DNA from: Alicyclobacillus_A sp963788285 | GTDB taxonomy: Bacteria > Bacillota > Bacilli > Alicyclobacillales > Alicyclobacillaceae | Assembly: GCA_963788285.1 (NCBI GenBank) | Contig: CAWBGB010000008.1 | Span: 336,471-400,470, forward strand | Direction of reading: 5' to 3' | DNA length: 64,000 nt | Shown here: piece after piece, positions 1 through 9,545 of the stretch | How the letters are laid out: the number at the start of each line of letters is the position of its first letter | Numbering within the stretch: the first letter of the stretch is position 1 | Position numbers and translations under genes: made by a program | The notes under the pieces: generated by a model | Databases searched by the model: none | What the model was told of the DNA's origin: nothing | The model's input: the letters and a program-made list of their open reading frames with translations, nothing else

Positions 1-167
1 TAGTACGACCGCGGTTCTGCCCTCACAGTCGTCTACGTGAACCCTACAACGAAGTCCAAACTCCTATTGCGGAAGCCCACTACAACCGGGTCGACGGTAG
101 CGTGAGCGTGGACGTTCACATGGACAACGGAGAGACAAAATTTTTGGTCGTGAAAGAGAATTGGTAG
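1..167 (+). CDS. C-terminal end of an unidentified protein (partial)
   Basis: The third reading frame is open from the window edge to a TAG at 165-167 and gives about 54 residues ending in DNGETKFLVVKENW. The charged, strand-like pattern looks like real coding sequence, but the rest of the gene lies outside the window and I do not recognise the family. It runs in the same direction as the downstream tagO-like gene and is separated from it by about 90 bases. Confidence 0.4.
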   Translation, partial: VRPRFCPHSRLREPYNEVQTPIAEAHYNRVDGSVSVDVHMDNGETKFLVVKENW

Positions 168-258
168 GCCCTTGTCCACCACGTGTGGACCGAAAACACT
201 GGCGCAAGAGCGTCTGGTACAACGTCCATAGGCAACGAAAACGATTGGAGGGTGTTCC

Positions 259-1221
259 ATGTTTGTCTGGATGAGCGGGCTCATCGCCTTCATTGTAAGC
301 TGGGCCACTATCCCCTACATCCGACGTCTAGCGTTTCGCTGGAACTTCCTTGACCAACCAAATCAGCGCAAGGTTCACAAGGCACCACTGCCTCTGCTTG
401 GAGGCGTATCCATGTTCGCTGCGTTCGTCCTAGCGGCTACCTGGATGACGGCATTACACGGGCAGCTGCCGGATGTGTACTTCGGAATTCTGATTGGCGC
501 ATGCTTACTTTTCGGCATCGGCCTGGTCGATGACTACTACAAGTCCCGCGGAAAGGATTTTTCTCCATGGCCCCGCCTCCTGATGCAAATTGCAGCCGCC
601 GGTCTGGTTTCCCTATTTGGTGGCACAGTTCGCGGTTTTTCTAGTCCGTTTGGTACGCACGGCTTTATTCAGTTCCCACACTTCGTTTCCGTGGCCGTGA
701 CCATCGTATGGATTGTCGGCGTCATCAACGTGTTCAACTTTCTCGACGGGTTGGATGGTCTTGCCGCTGGCATCGCTTGTATATCTGCAGTGACACTGAT
801 GTTTATTGCACTCGTGAAAGGCGATATCAATTCGGCCATCTGGGCGGCAGCGGTGGCTGGAGCAGCGTTGGGTTTTCTCCGCCACAACTTCTACCCTGCG
901 CGCATCATCATGGGTGACGCCGGTTCTACTTTGCTAGGCTTCCTGCTGGCAGCCATTGCAGTGATTGGCGCATTCAAGTCGGCAACCATGATCTCCATCT
1001 TCGTGCCGATATTGGCGCTCGGCGTTCCAATTTTCGACGCGCTGCGGGTAGTTATACGACGCGCAATGGCGGGTAAACCTGTGTACAAGCCGGATAAAAC
1101 GCACGGTCACCACAGGCTGTTGAATGCCGGTTTCTCACAGGTGCAGGCAGTGACGTTCATGTATCTATTGAGCGCCTGCTTCTCGCTAGCTTCCATGATT
1201 ATTGTTCTTTTGCAGCGCTAG
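259..1221 (+). CDS. tagO: Undecaprenyl-phosphate GlcNAc-1-phosphate transferase (TagO/WecA family)
   Basis: This 320-residue multi-pass membrane enzyme of the MraY/WecA family is predicted to transfer a GlcNAc-1-phosphate to undecaprenyl phosphate, the first membrane step of teichoic acid or other surface-glycan assembly. Family motifs are in order: GLVDDYYK near residue 95 (metal-binding Asp pair), FNFLDGLDGLAAG near 160 and GDAGSTLLGF near 220, then the HGHHRL loop near 280 before the last helices. Hydrophobic segments run through the length. Start is ATG 259 behind GGAGG. The length is normal for the family. The exact acceptor pathway cannot be read from this window because no other glycan genes adjoin it. 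Confidence 0.88.
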   Translation: MFVWMSGLIAFIVSWATIPYIRRLAFRWNFLDQPNQRKVHKAPLPLLGGVSMFAAFVLAATWMTALHGQLPDVYFGILIGACLLFGIGLVDDYYKSRGKDFSPWPRLLMQIAAAGLVSLFGGTVRGFSSPFGTHGFIQFPHFVSVAVTIVWIVGVINVFNFLDGLDGLAAGIACISAVTLMFIALVKGDINSAIWAAAVAGAALGFLRHNFYPARIIMGDAGSTLLGFLLAAIAVIGAFKSATMISIFVPILALGVPIFDALRVVIRRAMAGKPVYKPDKTHGHHRLLNAGFSQVQAVTFMYLLSACFSLASMIIVLLQR

Positions 1222-1254
1222 AGACCAGAGCAGTATTCTGAAGGGACGGAACTA

Positions 1255-2397
1255 ATGACCAAGTTTACATTCGTCGCCACAACCCCTATGGGGATTGAGT
1301 CGGTACTTAAACGGGAATTACTGGGCCTGGGCTACGAGGATGCCCGGGCCTTTAACGGCTACGTCGAATTCTCCGGTGATGAGAGCGCCATCGCGCGGTG
1401 CAATCTGTGGTTGCGCACCGCAGATCGGGTGTTGGTGAAAGTCGGTCAATTTGAGGCCAAAACGTTCGACGAGTTGTTTGAAGGGACAAAGGCGCTACCG
1501 TGGCAAGACTTATTGCCGGAGAACGCCCACTTTCCAGTGGAAGGCCGTTCGGTCAAGTCACAGCTATCGAGCGTGCCGGCCTGTCAACGAATTGTTAAGA
1601 AAGCGATTGTCGACAAACTGAGTACCAAGTATGGACGACAGACCTTCCCAGAAACAGGAGCTCCATACAGCGTGGAAGTTTCCATTCATTCGGATCAGGC
1701 GATGATCACTTTGGACACCAGTGGCGCGGGTCTTCACAAGCGAGGTTATCGCAAACTTAGCGCGAAAGCGCCCATCAAGGAAACACTGGCCGCCGCCTTG
1801 GTGTTGTTGAGTTGGTGGAAGCCTCACCGTCCGTTTGCTGATCCACTGTGCGGTTCGGGCACCATCGCCATTGAAGCGGCGATGATTGGCAAAAACATCG
1901 CCCCCGGGTTGCAACGCGAATTCGCCAGCGAGCGGTGGCCGTGGATACCAACCGAGGTGTGGACAGACGAACGCACCCGCGCATTTGCGGCGACAAACAA
2001 GGACGTCGTTCTCGACATCGTGGCAAGCGACATTGACAGTGAAGTGTTGAGCCTCGCAGAGTACCATTGCCGAAAAGCAGGTGTGGCTCAGTCCGTGCGG
2101 ATTGTGAAACAAGATGCCGGAAGATTTTTCTCCGATGCGCAGTACGGCTGTATCGTGACCAACCCACCGTACGGAGAACGTCTGGGTGACCAGCGGGAAG
2201 TCGAAAATCTTTACCGCGCGATGGGCAGAGCGTTTCGCAGACTGGACACTTGGTCCGCGTTCATCATCACCTCCCACCCGCAATTCGAAAAACTGTACGG
2301 GAAGCCAGCCGATAAAAAACGCAAACTTTACAACGGCCGCATTCAGACGAACCTGTACCAATACCTCGGCCCACTTCCCCCGCGCAAGGAACTGTGA
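1255..2397 (+). CDS. ypsC: THUMP-domain 23S rRNA guanine-N2 methyltransferase (YpsC/RlmL-like)
   Basis: This 380-residue SAM-dependent methyltransferase has an N-terminal THUMP RNA-binding domain (about residues 1-155) and a C-terminal Rossmann domain. The SAM loop is DPLCGSGTIAIEAA and the catalytic NPPY motif is seen in TNPPYGERLGD. This arrangement matches Bacillus YpsC, similar to the N-terminal half of E. coli RlmL that makes m2G2445 in 23S rRNA; the target here is inferred. ATG 1255 follows a GAAGGGACGG stretch. It lies 33 bases after tagO on the same strand and ends at the bidirectional terminator at 2397-2424. Confidence 0.88.
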   Translation: MTKFTFVATTPMGIESVLKRELLGLGYEDARAFNGYVEFSGDESAIARCNLWLRTADRVLVKVGQFEAKTFDELFEGTKALPWQDLLPENAHFPVEGRSVKSQLSSVPACQRIVKKAIVDKLSTKYGRQTFPETGAPYSVEVSIHSDQAMITLDTSGAGLHKRGYRKLSAKAPIKETLAAALVLLSWWKPHRPFADPLCGSGTIAIEAAMIGKNIAPGLQREFASERWPWIPTEVWTDERTRAFAATNKDVVLDIVASDIDSEVLSLAEYHCRKAGVAQSVRIVKQDAGRFFSDAQYGCIVTNPPYGERLGDQREVENLYRAMGRAFRRLDTWSAFIITSHPQFEKLYGKPADKKRKLYNGRIQTNLYQYLGPLPPRKEL

Positions 2398-2424
2398 AAC
2401 CCCGGTGCTACAGACCGGGGTTTT
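2397..2424. terminator. Bidirectional intrinsic terminator between ypsC and alaX
   Basis: The arms AAACCCCGGT (2397-2406) and ACCGGGGTTT (2414-2423) form a perfect 10-bp stem with a 7-base loop and T-runs on both sides. The stop codon of the opposing AlaX gene lies inside the loop, so the hairpin also encodes the end of that protein. Confidence 0.85.
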
Positions 2425-3625
2425 CCTTCGTCAAAGTAGTACGTAGGCGTTGCAACACGTCTTGCACGGTCACCTCAGTAGACAAGGGCACGGATCCTTG
2501 CGCTGCCTGCCGATTGCCGCCACCTTTCCCCCCCAGCGGAACCAGGGACGCTGTAAACCAATCGCTCGCATTCACGGAGGAGGCACTGGATAGTAACTGA
2601 ACCATCAGTCGCTCACCCGCTGCCCCAACCACTCCAATACAGGCGGGCACTCGTTCCCCAAGGGCCTGGCGGATCTTTGCCGCCAACCGCTTCACATCTG
2701 CAAAATCCGCTCGCCCGTCCAACGCGTGCACCACGACATACGTACCGTTGTCAAGCACGGCCGCGTGGGCACTGAGCTTGTGAGCCGTCACCTCAGCGAG
2801 TACCTCTTTGGCCTCCTCGACTTGTTTTTGCGCGCTGACCGCGTTCGCCTGCAGTTTCTGCACTGTCGGCACCAGTTCATCCACGCCTGTGGACAATGCT
2901 TGGCTAACTTCACGCAACACCGCCGTTTTCCTCTGAAAGTCGGCGAGTGCGCGCGCACCGCATACGAAAGACAGCCTCACCCCGCCCCTTATTCTTTCCG
3001 TCTTCACCACTTTGATGGCACCAACAGCACCGGTTGCGGATGGATGCGTACCACCGCACGCGTTGTCGTCAAATCCTTCGATGCTGACAATGCGAATGTC
3101 CTCCGTCACTTTCGGCGGATGACGCAGGGAAAAATGGACGAGTTCCTCTGGATTCACAAACCGTGCAGATACCACGCGATTCTCCCACACGACTTCGTTC
3201 GCTCTGCACTCCACGCATTCGACGTCGGACCAAGAGAGACTCGGTACGTTGAGATCAATCGTCGCCCACTCCGCCCCTAGATGAAAGCCGACGGTGTCGA
3301 CATCCATCAGGTCTTCAAAACAGCGAGAGAGAATGTGTTGGCCACAGTGCTGCTGCATGAAGTCAAACCGCCGCTTTCCGTCGATGTGACCGATCACCTG
3401 TTCGCCCACGGACAGCGGCTTGGTGACGGTGTGAAACACGGCGCCGTCTTCGATAAAGACGTCTATCACGGGAACGTCATTTAGAGTACCTGTGTCGTGT
3501 GGTTGGCCTCCTGAGGTGGGATAGAACGCCGATTTATCCAATCGAGCATGCCATTTTTCACCATCTCGTCGTGTTTCCACCACCGTCCCCTGAAACTTCC
3601 ACAGGTAACTATCCGCATAGTACAT
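2408..3625 (-). CDS. Alanyl-tRNA editing protein, AlaX-type with DHHA1 domain
   Basis: This 405-residue protein is predicted to hydrolyse mischarged Ser-tRNA(Ala) or Gly-tRNA(Ala) in trans. It resembles the editing half of AlaRS: an N-terminal barrel with PTSGGQPHD, then zinc motif H93-x3-H97 in QQHCGQHILS, the second zinc pair C190/H194 in ACGGTHPSATG, a coiled helical stretch near 230-280, and a C-terminal DHHA1-like domain with the Gly-rich GGKGGG near the end. I chose the ATG at 3625 (MYYADSYLW), because the 24 upstream residues of the longer frame look non-coding. The gene converges on ypsC and its stop codon sits in the shared terminator loop. Confidence 0.86.
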   Translation of the reverse strand: MYYADSYLWKFQGTVVETRRDGEKWHARLDKSAFYPTSGGQPHDTGTLNDVPVIDVFIEDGAVFHTVTKPLSVGEQVIGHIDGKRRFDFMQQHCGQHILSRCFEDLMDVDTVGFHLGAEWATIDLNVPSLSWSDVECVECRANEVVWENRVVSARFVNPEELVHFSLRHPPKVTEDIRIVSIEGFDDNACGGTHPSATGAVGAIKVVKTERIRGGVRLSFVCGARALADFQRKTAVLREVSQALSTGVDELVPTVQKLQANAVSAQKQVEEAKEVLAEVTAHKLSAHAAVLDNGTYVVVHALDGRADFADVKRLAAKIRQALGERVPACIGVVGAAGERLMVQLLSSASSVNASDWFTASLVPLGGKGGGNRQAAQGSVPLSTEVTVQDVLQRLRTTLTKENPGL

Positions 3626-3954
3626 GCGCTCTTCTTGTATGCCCAAATCCGCTTCTCTCCTTGTTCGAAATCCACTTGAAAAGCCTGGTATTCCCACCTA
3701 CGCTGCTTGCAATATGTACCGCATCGGTAGTAGAGTGACAAATGACTGAACTCATTCTACTCACCATGGGAAGCGCACATTGGGTATCAGTATTCGTCTA
3801 CGCGCTCCTCAAACCCTGCTCCGGGCCTCATCAGGGGCATCGGAAAACAGGATTCTTCTATCGGCAAATCTGATCCTGGTTCGACAGACCGCGGCATGAT
3901 TTGCGAAAATGAACACAGGCATCATTGAAACACAGAGAGTGGAGGGAATCACAA

Positions 3955-6681
3955 ATGACAGACAAACGTGACCCGTTTGGCGTCCGCGGAAGGCTGACTG
4001 TAGGTGACAAAACGTACACCTACTACAACCTGTCCGCGCTTGAGGACAAAGGCATTGGCCCCGTCTCTAAGCTGCCGTTCTCTATCAAAATCCTTCTCGA
4101 AGCCGTCGTACGTCAGTTTGACGACCGCGCTATCCTCGAACACCACATTCGCGAACTCGCAAACTGGAACGCTAAGGCGCCGCAGGCGTCCGAAGTTCCG
4201 TTCAAACCTGCACGCATCCTGCTGCAAGACTTCACCGGCGTTCCGGCCGTGGTAGACCTGGCTGCGATGCGCGCCGCAATGCACCGCGCTGGTGGCGATC
4301 CGAAGCGCATCAACCCGCTGATCCCGGTGGACCTTGTCATCGACCACTCAGTTCAGGTCGACGCGTTCGCATCTCGCGAAGCACTGGAATTCAATATCAA
4401 GAGGGAATTTGAACGCAACGAAGAACGCTACAAATTCCTGCGTTGGGCGCAAAAAGCGTTTGACAACTTCCGCGTAGTTCCGCCTGGCACCGGTATCGTC
4501 CACCAGGTCAACCTGGAGTACCTCGCCACCGTCGTTGCGCAGCGAGAAGTGGACGGCGAAACCGTCGTGTTCCCGGACAGCCTCGTCGGAACCGACTCAC
4601 ACACGACGATGATCAACGGTATTGGCGTTCTCGGCTGGGGCGTTGGCGGCATCGAAGCGGAAGCGTGCATGCTCGGTCAACCGCTCTACCAGTTGATGCC
4701 GGAAGTCATCGGCTTCAAGCTCACCGGCCAACTGCCGGAAGGCGCAACTGCAACCGACTTGGCGCTGACCGTTACCAACATGCTGCGCAAGAAGGGCGTC
4801 GTCGGCAAGTTCGTCGAGTTCTACGGTTCCGGACTGAGCAACATCAGCCTGGCTGACCGCGCGACCGTTGCCAACATGGCACCTGAGTACGGTGCGACCA
4901 TGGGCTTCTTCCCGGTCGACGCAGAGACGCTTAACTACCTGCGCAGCACCGGCCGCGACGAAGCGTCTGGTTCAACTGGTCGAAGCGTACACCAAGGCAC
5001 AAGGGCTTGTTCCGTACGGACGATACGCCAGATCCGGTGTTCACGGACACCATCGAACTGGATCTGTCCACAGTGTCTCCGACCATGGCTGGTCCGAAAC
5101 GTCCGCAGGACACGATTGAACTGAAGGACATGAAGGCAAACTTCGAAGACGCGTCTGCAAAAGCCAATCGACAAGGGCGGTTTCGGCCTGTCCGACGAAC
5201 AATGTCAACAAGGCTGTCACCGTCAAGCGAAATGGCAAGGAAAGCGTCATGAAGCCAGGGGCAGTTGTCATCGCGGCTATCACCAGCTGTACCAACACGT
5301 CCAACCCTTCCGTGATGATTGGGGCAGGATTGGTCGCGAAGAAGGCGGTTGAACGCGGTTTGACACCGCCGAACTACGTCAAGACAAGCCTTGCACCGGG
5401 CTCCAAAGTCGTCACTGACTACCTTGAACGGCAGGGTTGCTCGAGCCACTCGCTCAAGCTCGGATTTGACGTCGTTGGTTACGGTTGCACGACCTGTATC
5501 GGTAACAGCGGTCCCCTTGCCGGATGAAGTCGGCAACGCCATCAAAGAGAACGACCTGCTCGTAGCCGCAGTGCTGTCCGGTAACCGGAACTTCGAGGGC
5601 CGCATCCACTCGTTGGTACGCGCGAACTACCTGGCATCACCGCCGCTCGTCATTGCGTACGCGCTCGCCGGTACAGTCGACATCGACCTTCTCAACGAGC
5701 CACTCGGTACCGACAAGAACGGGCAGCCAGTGTACCTGAAGGACATCTGGCCGACGTCGAAGGAAGTTCAGGACACGATTTCCAGCGTGTTGACGCCAGA
5801 ACTTGTTCAAGCAACAATACTCAGGCGTCTTCACAAGCAACGAACGTTGGAACGCGCTGTCGACGCCGGAAGGCGACCTGTACGACTGGGATAAAGCATC
5901 CACATACATTCAGGAGCCTCCGTTCTTCGTGGGCCTGTCCGCTGAATTGCCGGAGTCCGGCGACATCGAGGGTGCGACGGTGCTAGCTTTGCTTGGCGAC
6001 TCCGTCACGACGGACCACATTTCGCCAGCAGGTAACATCGCGGCAAACAGCCCGGCTGGCAAGTACCTGACTGAGCATGGCGTCAGCCCGGTGGACTTCA
6101 ACTCGTACGGCTCTCGCCGCGGCAACCACGAAGTGATGATGCGCGGCACGTTCGCCAACATCCGCATTCGCAACAAAGTGGCTCCGGGCACCGAAGGCGG
6201 CGTGACGACGTACCTGCCGACCGACGAAGTGATGCCGATTTACGACGCATCGATGAAGTATCAGGAAAGCGGCGTGCCGCTCGTGGTCATCGCTGGCAAA
6301 GAGTACGGCACCGGTTGCTCCCGCGACTGGGCTGCAAAGGGCACCAGGCTCCTCGGCGTGAAGGCCGTCATCGCAGAGAGCTTTGAACGCATCCACCGCA
6401 GCAACTTGGTCGGCATGGGCGTTCTGCCGCTCCAGTTCAAGAACGGCGAAAGCGCGCAATCGCTGGGCATCACCGGACGTGAGACATTTGATATCCACGG
6501 TCTGCAAGATGACCTGAAGCCGCGCCAAGACCTCGTGATTGAGGCAACGCGTGAAGACGGAACCAAGTTCTCCTTCACGGTGACGCTCCGTCTCGACAGC
6601 AACATCGAAATCGAGTACTACCGCAACGGCGGCATCCTGCAAACGGTGCTCCGCAACTTCATTGCCGAAGAAGCGAAGTAA
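3955..6681 (+). pseudogene. acnA: Aconitate hydratase AcnA, interrupted by six single-base insertions
   Basis: Aconitase interconverts citrate and isocitrate in the TCA cycle and carries a 4Fe-4S cluster. Starting at ATG 3955 behind GGAGG, the N-terminal third is intact. Between 4966 and 5805 the frame slips six times: near 4966, 5007, 5155, 5203, 5517 and 5804. Each slip is explained by one extra T. Conserved pieces appear in turn in the three frames, such as VFTDTIELDLS, AAITSCTNTSNPS and VGYGCTTCIGNSGPL with cluster cysteines, then the intact C-terminal swivel domain with GKEYGTGCSRDWAAKG. Six insertions return to the original frame, so removing them gives a 906-residue protein of normal size. 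A small compensated shift may also lie near 5436-5455. Either the gene is inactivated or this stretch holds sequencing errors. Confidence 0.9.
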
Positions 6682-6738
6682 TCCGTGCGGTGAAAAAAAC
6701 GGTATACCAGAAACGTCTGATACACCGTTGATTGATAA

Positions 6739-6780
6739 CAACCCCCCAGTTTTCTTTGAAAAACTGGGGGGTTGTGTTTT
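6739..6780 (+). terminator. Intrinsic terminator after acnA
   Basis: A long stem, CAACCCCCCAGTTTT (6739-6753) against AAAACTGGGGGGTTG (6760-6774), with a short loop is followed by TGTTTTT. It closes the acnA transcript. A weaker imperfect hairpin (AACGGTAT against ATACACCGTT) lies just before it at about 6699-6730. Confidence 0.85.
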
Positions 6781-6797
6781 TGGGTATCTAACCACAT

Positions 6798-7001
6798 GAT
6801 GATACCTGCACTGCGTTTAGGAAAATCCGAGATCCTTCAACGCCATCAAGCACCGACGAAAGGCGATACGGTTGTAGTGTGGAAGCTAGATCGTATCCGA
6901 GGCAGTACCAAGCACCTTGTTGGTTTGATCTCGTGTTCACGATTTTCGCCGGATTGGCCGAGTTCGAGCGTGACATGATTCGCGAACGTACCAAGGATTA
7001 G
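6798..7001 (+). pseudogene. Relic of a serine recombinase/resolvase
   Basis: Two pieces typical of Tn3-type resolvases/invertases survive: GDTVVVWKLDRIRGSTKHL in one frame (to about 6930), then FTIFAGLAEFERDMIRERTK in another frame, ending at TAG 6999-7001. The N-terminal catalytic serine region, the segment between the two motifs and the C-terminal DNA-binding helix-turn-helix are all missing. No partner transposase is adjacent. Confidence 0.7.
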
Positions 7002-7055
7002 AGAGTTCAAGAGCGCGTGGACGGAAAGGTGGCAGTCCAGCCAATTGATACACCC

Positions 7056-8219
7056 TTACTTGACGACCGGCCATTTTTCCTTGCGTAGCGCATTCATCAA
7101 TTCTGGCCCTACATTGAGAGTATCCTCAATAAGCTCACGTGGGGTCAGTGCTATCCACTGATTCAGCGATACATCTGCGTAGTATTCGCTCTTGAATACT
7201 TCGAGAAAAATCAGCTTTTTGTCACCGGTATTCTGAATGTAGTGCCCATAGGCGAATGGTACATAACCAACGTCACCCGCCCGAAAATCGAAAGTGCGCG
7301 CCGTGCCTGCGGACGAAAACGCTGTCATGCGTCCCGTGCCTTGCAGATAATACTGCCACTCGTCGGTGTTCGGGTGCCAATGCAGTTCCCGCATTGCGCC
7401 CGGTTCGACCTCCACGAATGCCGCCGAAATGGTAGTGACGGGGAAATTCGAGGAATCAGTAATACGCACCGTCCCACCCCGGGTCCTGATCGGTTGCTGA
7501 GCCAGCATACGGTGTGAAAAACTCTGTGGCACGGTGCCTGCCGGGCTCGATACCCTCTGGGTCAAAAGTGGACCTGGTACGCTGCTCTGAAACATATAGA
7601 CCTGTTCAGATGGGATATTGGCGAAGGTGCTTTCCGGCACGCCGAAGTTGGCCGAGAGAACGTCCTTCGGTGTGTGTGCAAACCAGTCGGTGATACTGAA
7701 GGTGTCATTATCGGAAAAGTTACCATCATCAAAAACCAGCAGGAACTCGCAGCCCCCCTCCAGTCCTTGAATAGAATGTGGAATACCGGGAGGGAAGTAC
7801 CACAGGTCTCCCACGCCGACATCGGCGATAAAGTTCCGACCATTTTGGTCGACTGCGGTGATGCGCGCCCGGCCGACGATCATGAATGCCCACTCCGCCT
7901 GCTTATGCCAGTGTAGCTCCCGGACACCCCCCGGCGTCAGACGCATGTTTACGCCCGCAAGGGCCGTCGAGATGGGTAGTTCTCTGGCCGTGATCTCCCG
8001 GGACCAGCCGCCAGGCTCCAACCGCATGTGAGTGTCGGAAAAAGAGAACTTCAAGTTGGGAACCGTGCCGGCATCGGTGGTCGGTGGGACCAGCAGATCA
8101 GGGTTCTCAATATCCCGCATTACATCCCTCGGACCGGGATCCGTCGCGCCAGCTCCGTCCCTTATGGGCTGTGGCACACGGTTTGCGTCTACTGGGGGAT
8201 CCTGAGGTTGTTTTTCCAT
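7056..8219 (-). CDS. oxdC: Oxalate decarboxylase (bicupin)
   Basis: This 387-residue bicupin enzyme uses manganese to split oxalate to formate and CO2, which consumes a proton and so helps acid tolerance. Both cupin cores are complete: ELHWHKQAEW (H103, H105, E109) with H148 in PPGIPHSI, and ELHWHPNTDEW (H280, H282, E287) with H326 in AYGHYIQN. A C-terminal LEVFKS carries the conserved second-site Glu (E340). The active-site lid of the first cupin reads SDNDT (169-173) where the Bacillus enzyme has SENST, so the glutamate thought to act in decarboxylation is Asp here. Start ATG 8219 follows AAAGGGGG. No signal peptide is seen. An uncharacterised variant activity (for example more oxidase) is possible. 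Confidence 0.9.
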   Translation of the reverse strand: MEKQPQDPPVDANRVPQPIRDGAGATDPGPRDVMRDIENPDLLVPPTTDAGTVPNLKFSFSDTHMRLEPGGWSREITARELPISTALAGVNMRLTPGGVRELHWHKQAEWAFMIVGRARITAVDQNGRNFIADVGVGDLWYFPPGIPHSIQGLEGGCEFLLVFDDGNFSDNDTFSITDWFAHTPKDVLSANFGVPESTFANIPSEQVYMFQSSVPGPLLTQRVSSPAGTVPQSFSHRMLAQQPIRTRGGTVRITDSSNFPVTTISAAFVEVEPGAMRELHWHPNTDEWQYYLQGTGRMTAFSSAGTARTFDFRAGDVGYVPFAYGHYIQNTGDKKLIFLEVFKSEYYADVSLNQWIALTPRELIEDTLNVGPELMNALRKEKWPVVK

Positions 8220-8345
8220 ATCAAATTCCCCCTTTTCTCAATCGTTTTGCGCCTAATCTATGACGTATGCAAAAAAAGGGGCGATTTGCTTCAACGTTGC
8301 ACAAAAGAGCTTAAGGGTACAGAAATGCAACATGGAGGAGTACAG

Positions 8346-8429
8346 ATGCGGTGTTACATTGCGGTTGAGCGGAATGTAAATATTTTTCTCGAAGATTTGG
8401 ATCCCGTCCGACTGTTAACGTCGGTCTAG
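8346..8429 (+). pseudogene. N-terminal remnant of a gene cut off by the IS21-type element
   Basis: A strong ribosome-binding site (GGAGG, seven bases before ATG 8346) opens a frame reading MRCYIAVERNVNIFLEDLDP before it runs into the left end of the IS element. The pattern resembles the first strand region of alpha/beta-hydrolases of the haloperoxidase type, but the piece is too short to be sure. No continuation is visible beyond the right end of the element at 9578. Confidence 0.45.
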
Positions 8430-8530
8430 AATTGACCCAGTAGCATCAAAAAAGAATTGACCCACTTTGCACTCATGGGACTACTGGAGAGATACCAATC
8501 CAACGTTTACAGGAGGAAGGACTAAAACCC

Positions 8531-8887
8531 TTGCCTCCCACGGAACGGTGGGAGAAGTTTCGCTATGAAGTTCGTCGGGTCAGCTTGGACGGGTTTGTTA
8601 GCTACGATGGAGCCCTTTATGGTGTGAACTGGAGATACAGTGGTCGTGAGATACTCGTACGAGAACTGGCCGGGCAGGTAGAGATTTGGGTAGACGGTGT
8701 ATGTGTAGAACGCCATCGTAAGCAATACCAATCCCGCGTATTCATGCCCAATGAAGGTCAATACGTCGGATTGTCGACTGCAAACGGATCCCATTATCCG
8801 AAGCCAAGAGCTTACCAAGTCCCTAATGACGAGGTACAGGTTCGCCCGCTTGAAGTCTACGAACAGCTGGCTGAGGTGGGCATATGA
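8531..8887 (+). pseudogene. istA: IS21 transposase IstA, C-terminal fragment
   Basis: About 118 residues of the Mu-transposase C-terminal beta domain remain, with VSLDGFVSYDGALYGVNWRY and VWVDG-type strand patterns and ending in YEQLAEVGI. The helix-turn-helix and DDE catalytic core that should precede it are absent; the sequence joins the left IS end about 70 bases upstream. It overlaps the next frame (istB) by four bases, as in intact IS21 elements. Confidence 0.75.
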
Positions 8888-9530
8888 TAGAGCTTGAACA
8901 AGCGAAGCAGCGCTTGGAGGAACTGGGCCTTGACCAAACAAGTATGATGTTGGAAGCACAGTTGGAGAAAGCACCACCCAACCGACCTATCTCGCCTTTC
9001 TCAATGAACTCCTGGAAGTCGAACGAGCTGCAAGACAAAAACGAAACCTGGAGGTTCGTACAAAGCTTGTCCATCTGCCTTGCCGAAAGACGCTCGAGGA
9101 ATTCGACTTCTCTTTCCAGCCAAGCATTGATGAACGTCTGGTTCGAGAGTTGGCCACGATGGCCTTTGCGGCCAGTGCAGAAAACGTTCTGCTTCTGGGA
9201 CCACCGGGAGTTGGGAAGTCTCATTGAGCGGTGGCACTGGGTGTACCGAAGATCCTTTTGATCGACGAAGTTGGGTACTTGCCTCTCGACCGAGCTTCAG
9301 CGAACCTCCTCTTTCAGGTGATTCGTGCACGTTATGAACGCGGCAGCATTGTTTTAACGAGTAACAAAGGATTTAACGACTGGGGAGAACTGATGGGAGA
9401 TCCTATTCTCGCTACAGCGATGCTCGACCGCCTTCTGCACCACTCGCACGTACTAAACATCCGAGGTAATACCTGCCGTCTTCGGGACAAGATGCGAACC
9501 GGAGCCTACAGCAAACCCAAGACATCATGA
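8884..9530 (+). pseudogene. istB: IS21 helper ATPase IstB, broken
   Basis: IstB is an AAA+ ATPase that helps target the transposase. The start (MIELEQAKQRLEELGL) is in one frame; near 8979 it shifts to another, which reads TYLAFLNELLEVERAARQ and the Walker A motif GPPGVGKSH. An in-frame TGA follows at 9225-9227, and the next residues (AVALGVPKILLIDEVGYLP) jump directly to Walker B, so roughly 40-60 residues between the Walker motifs are deleted. The C-terminal part (LLFQVIRARYERGSIVLTSN) is preserved. It is non-functional as read. Confidence 0.75.
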
Positions 9531-9545
9531 TTTCGTTGGGGTGGG

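Noticed and set aside
1564..2361. Minus-strand frame of 265 codons opposite ypsC
   Set aside because: ypsC is a clear conserved gene over the same bases; the opposite frame has no family features.
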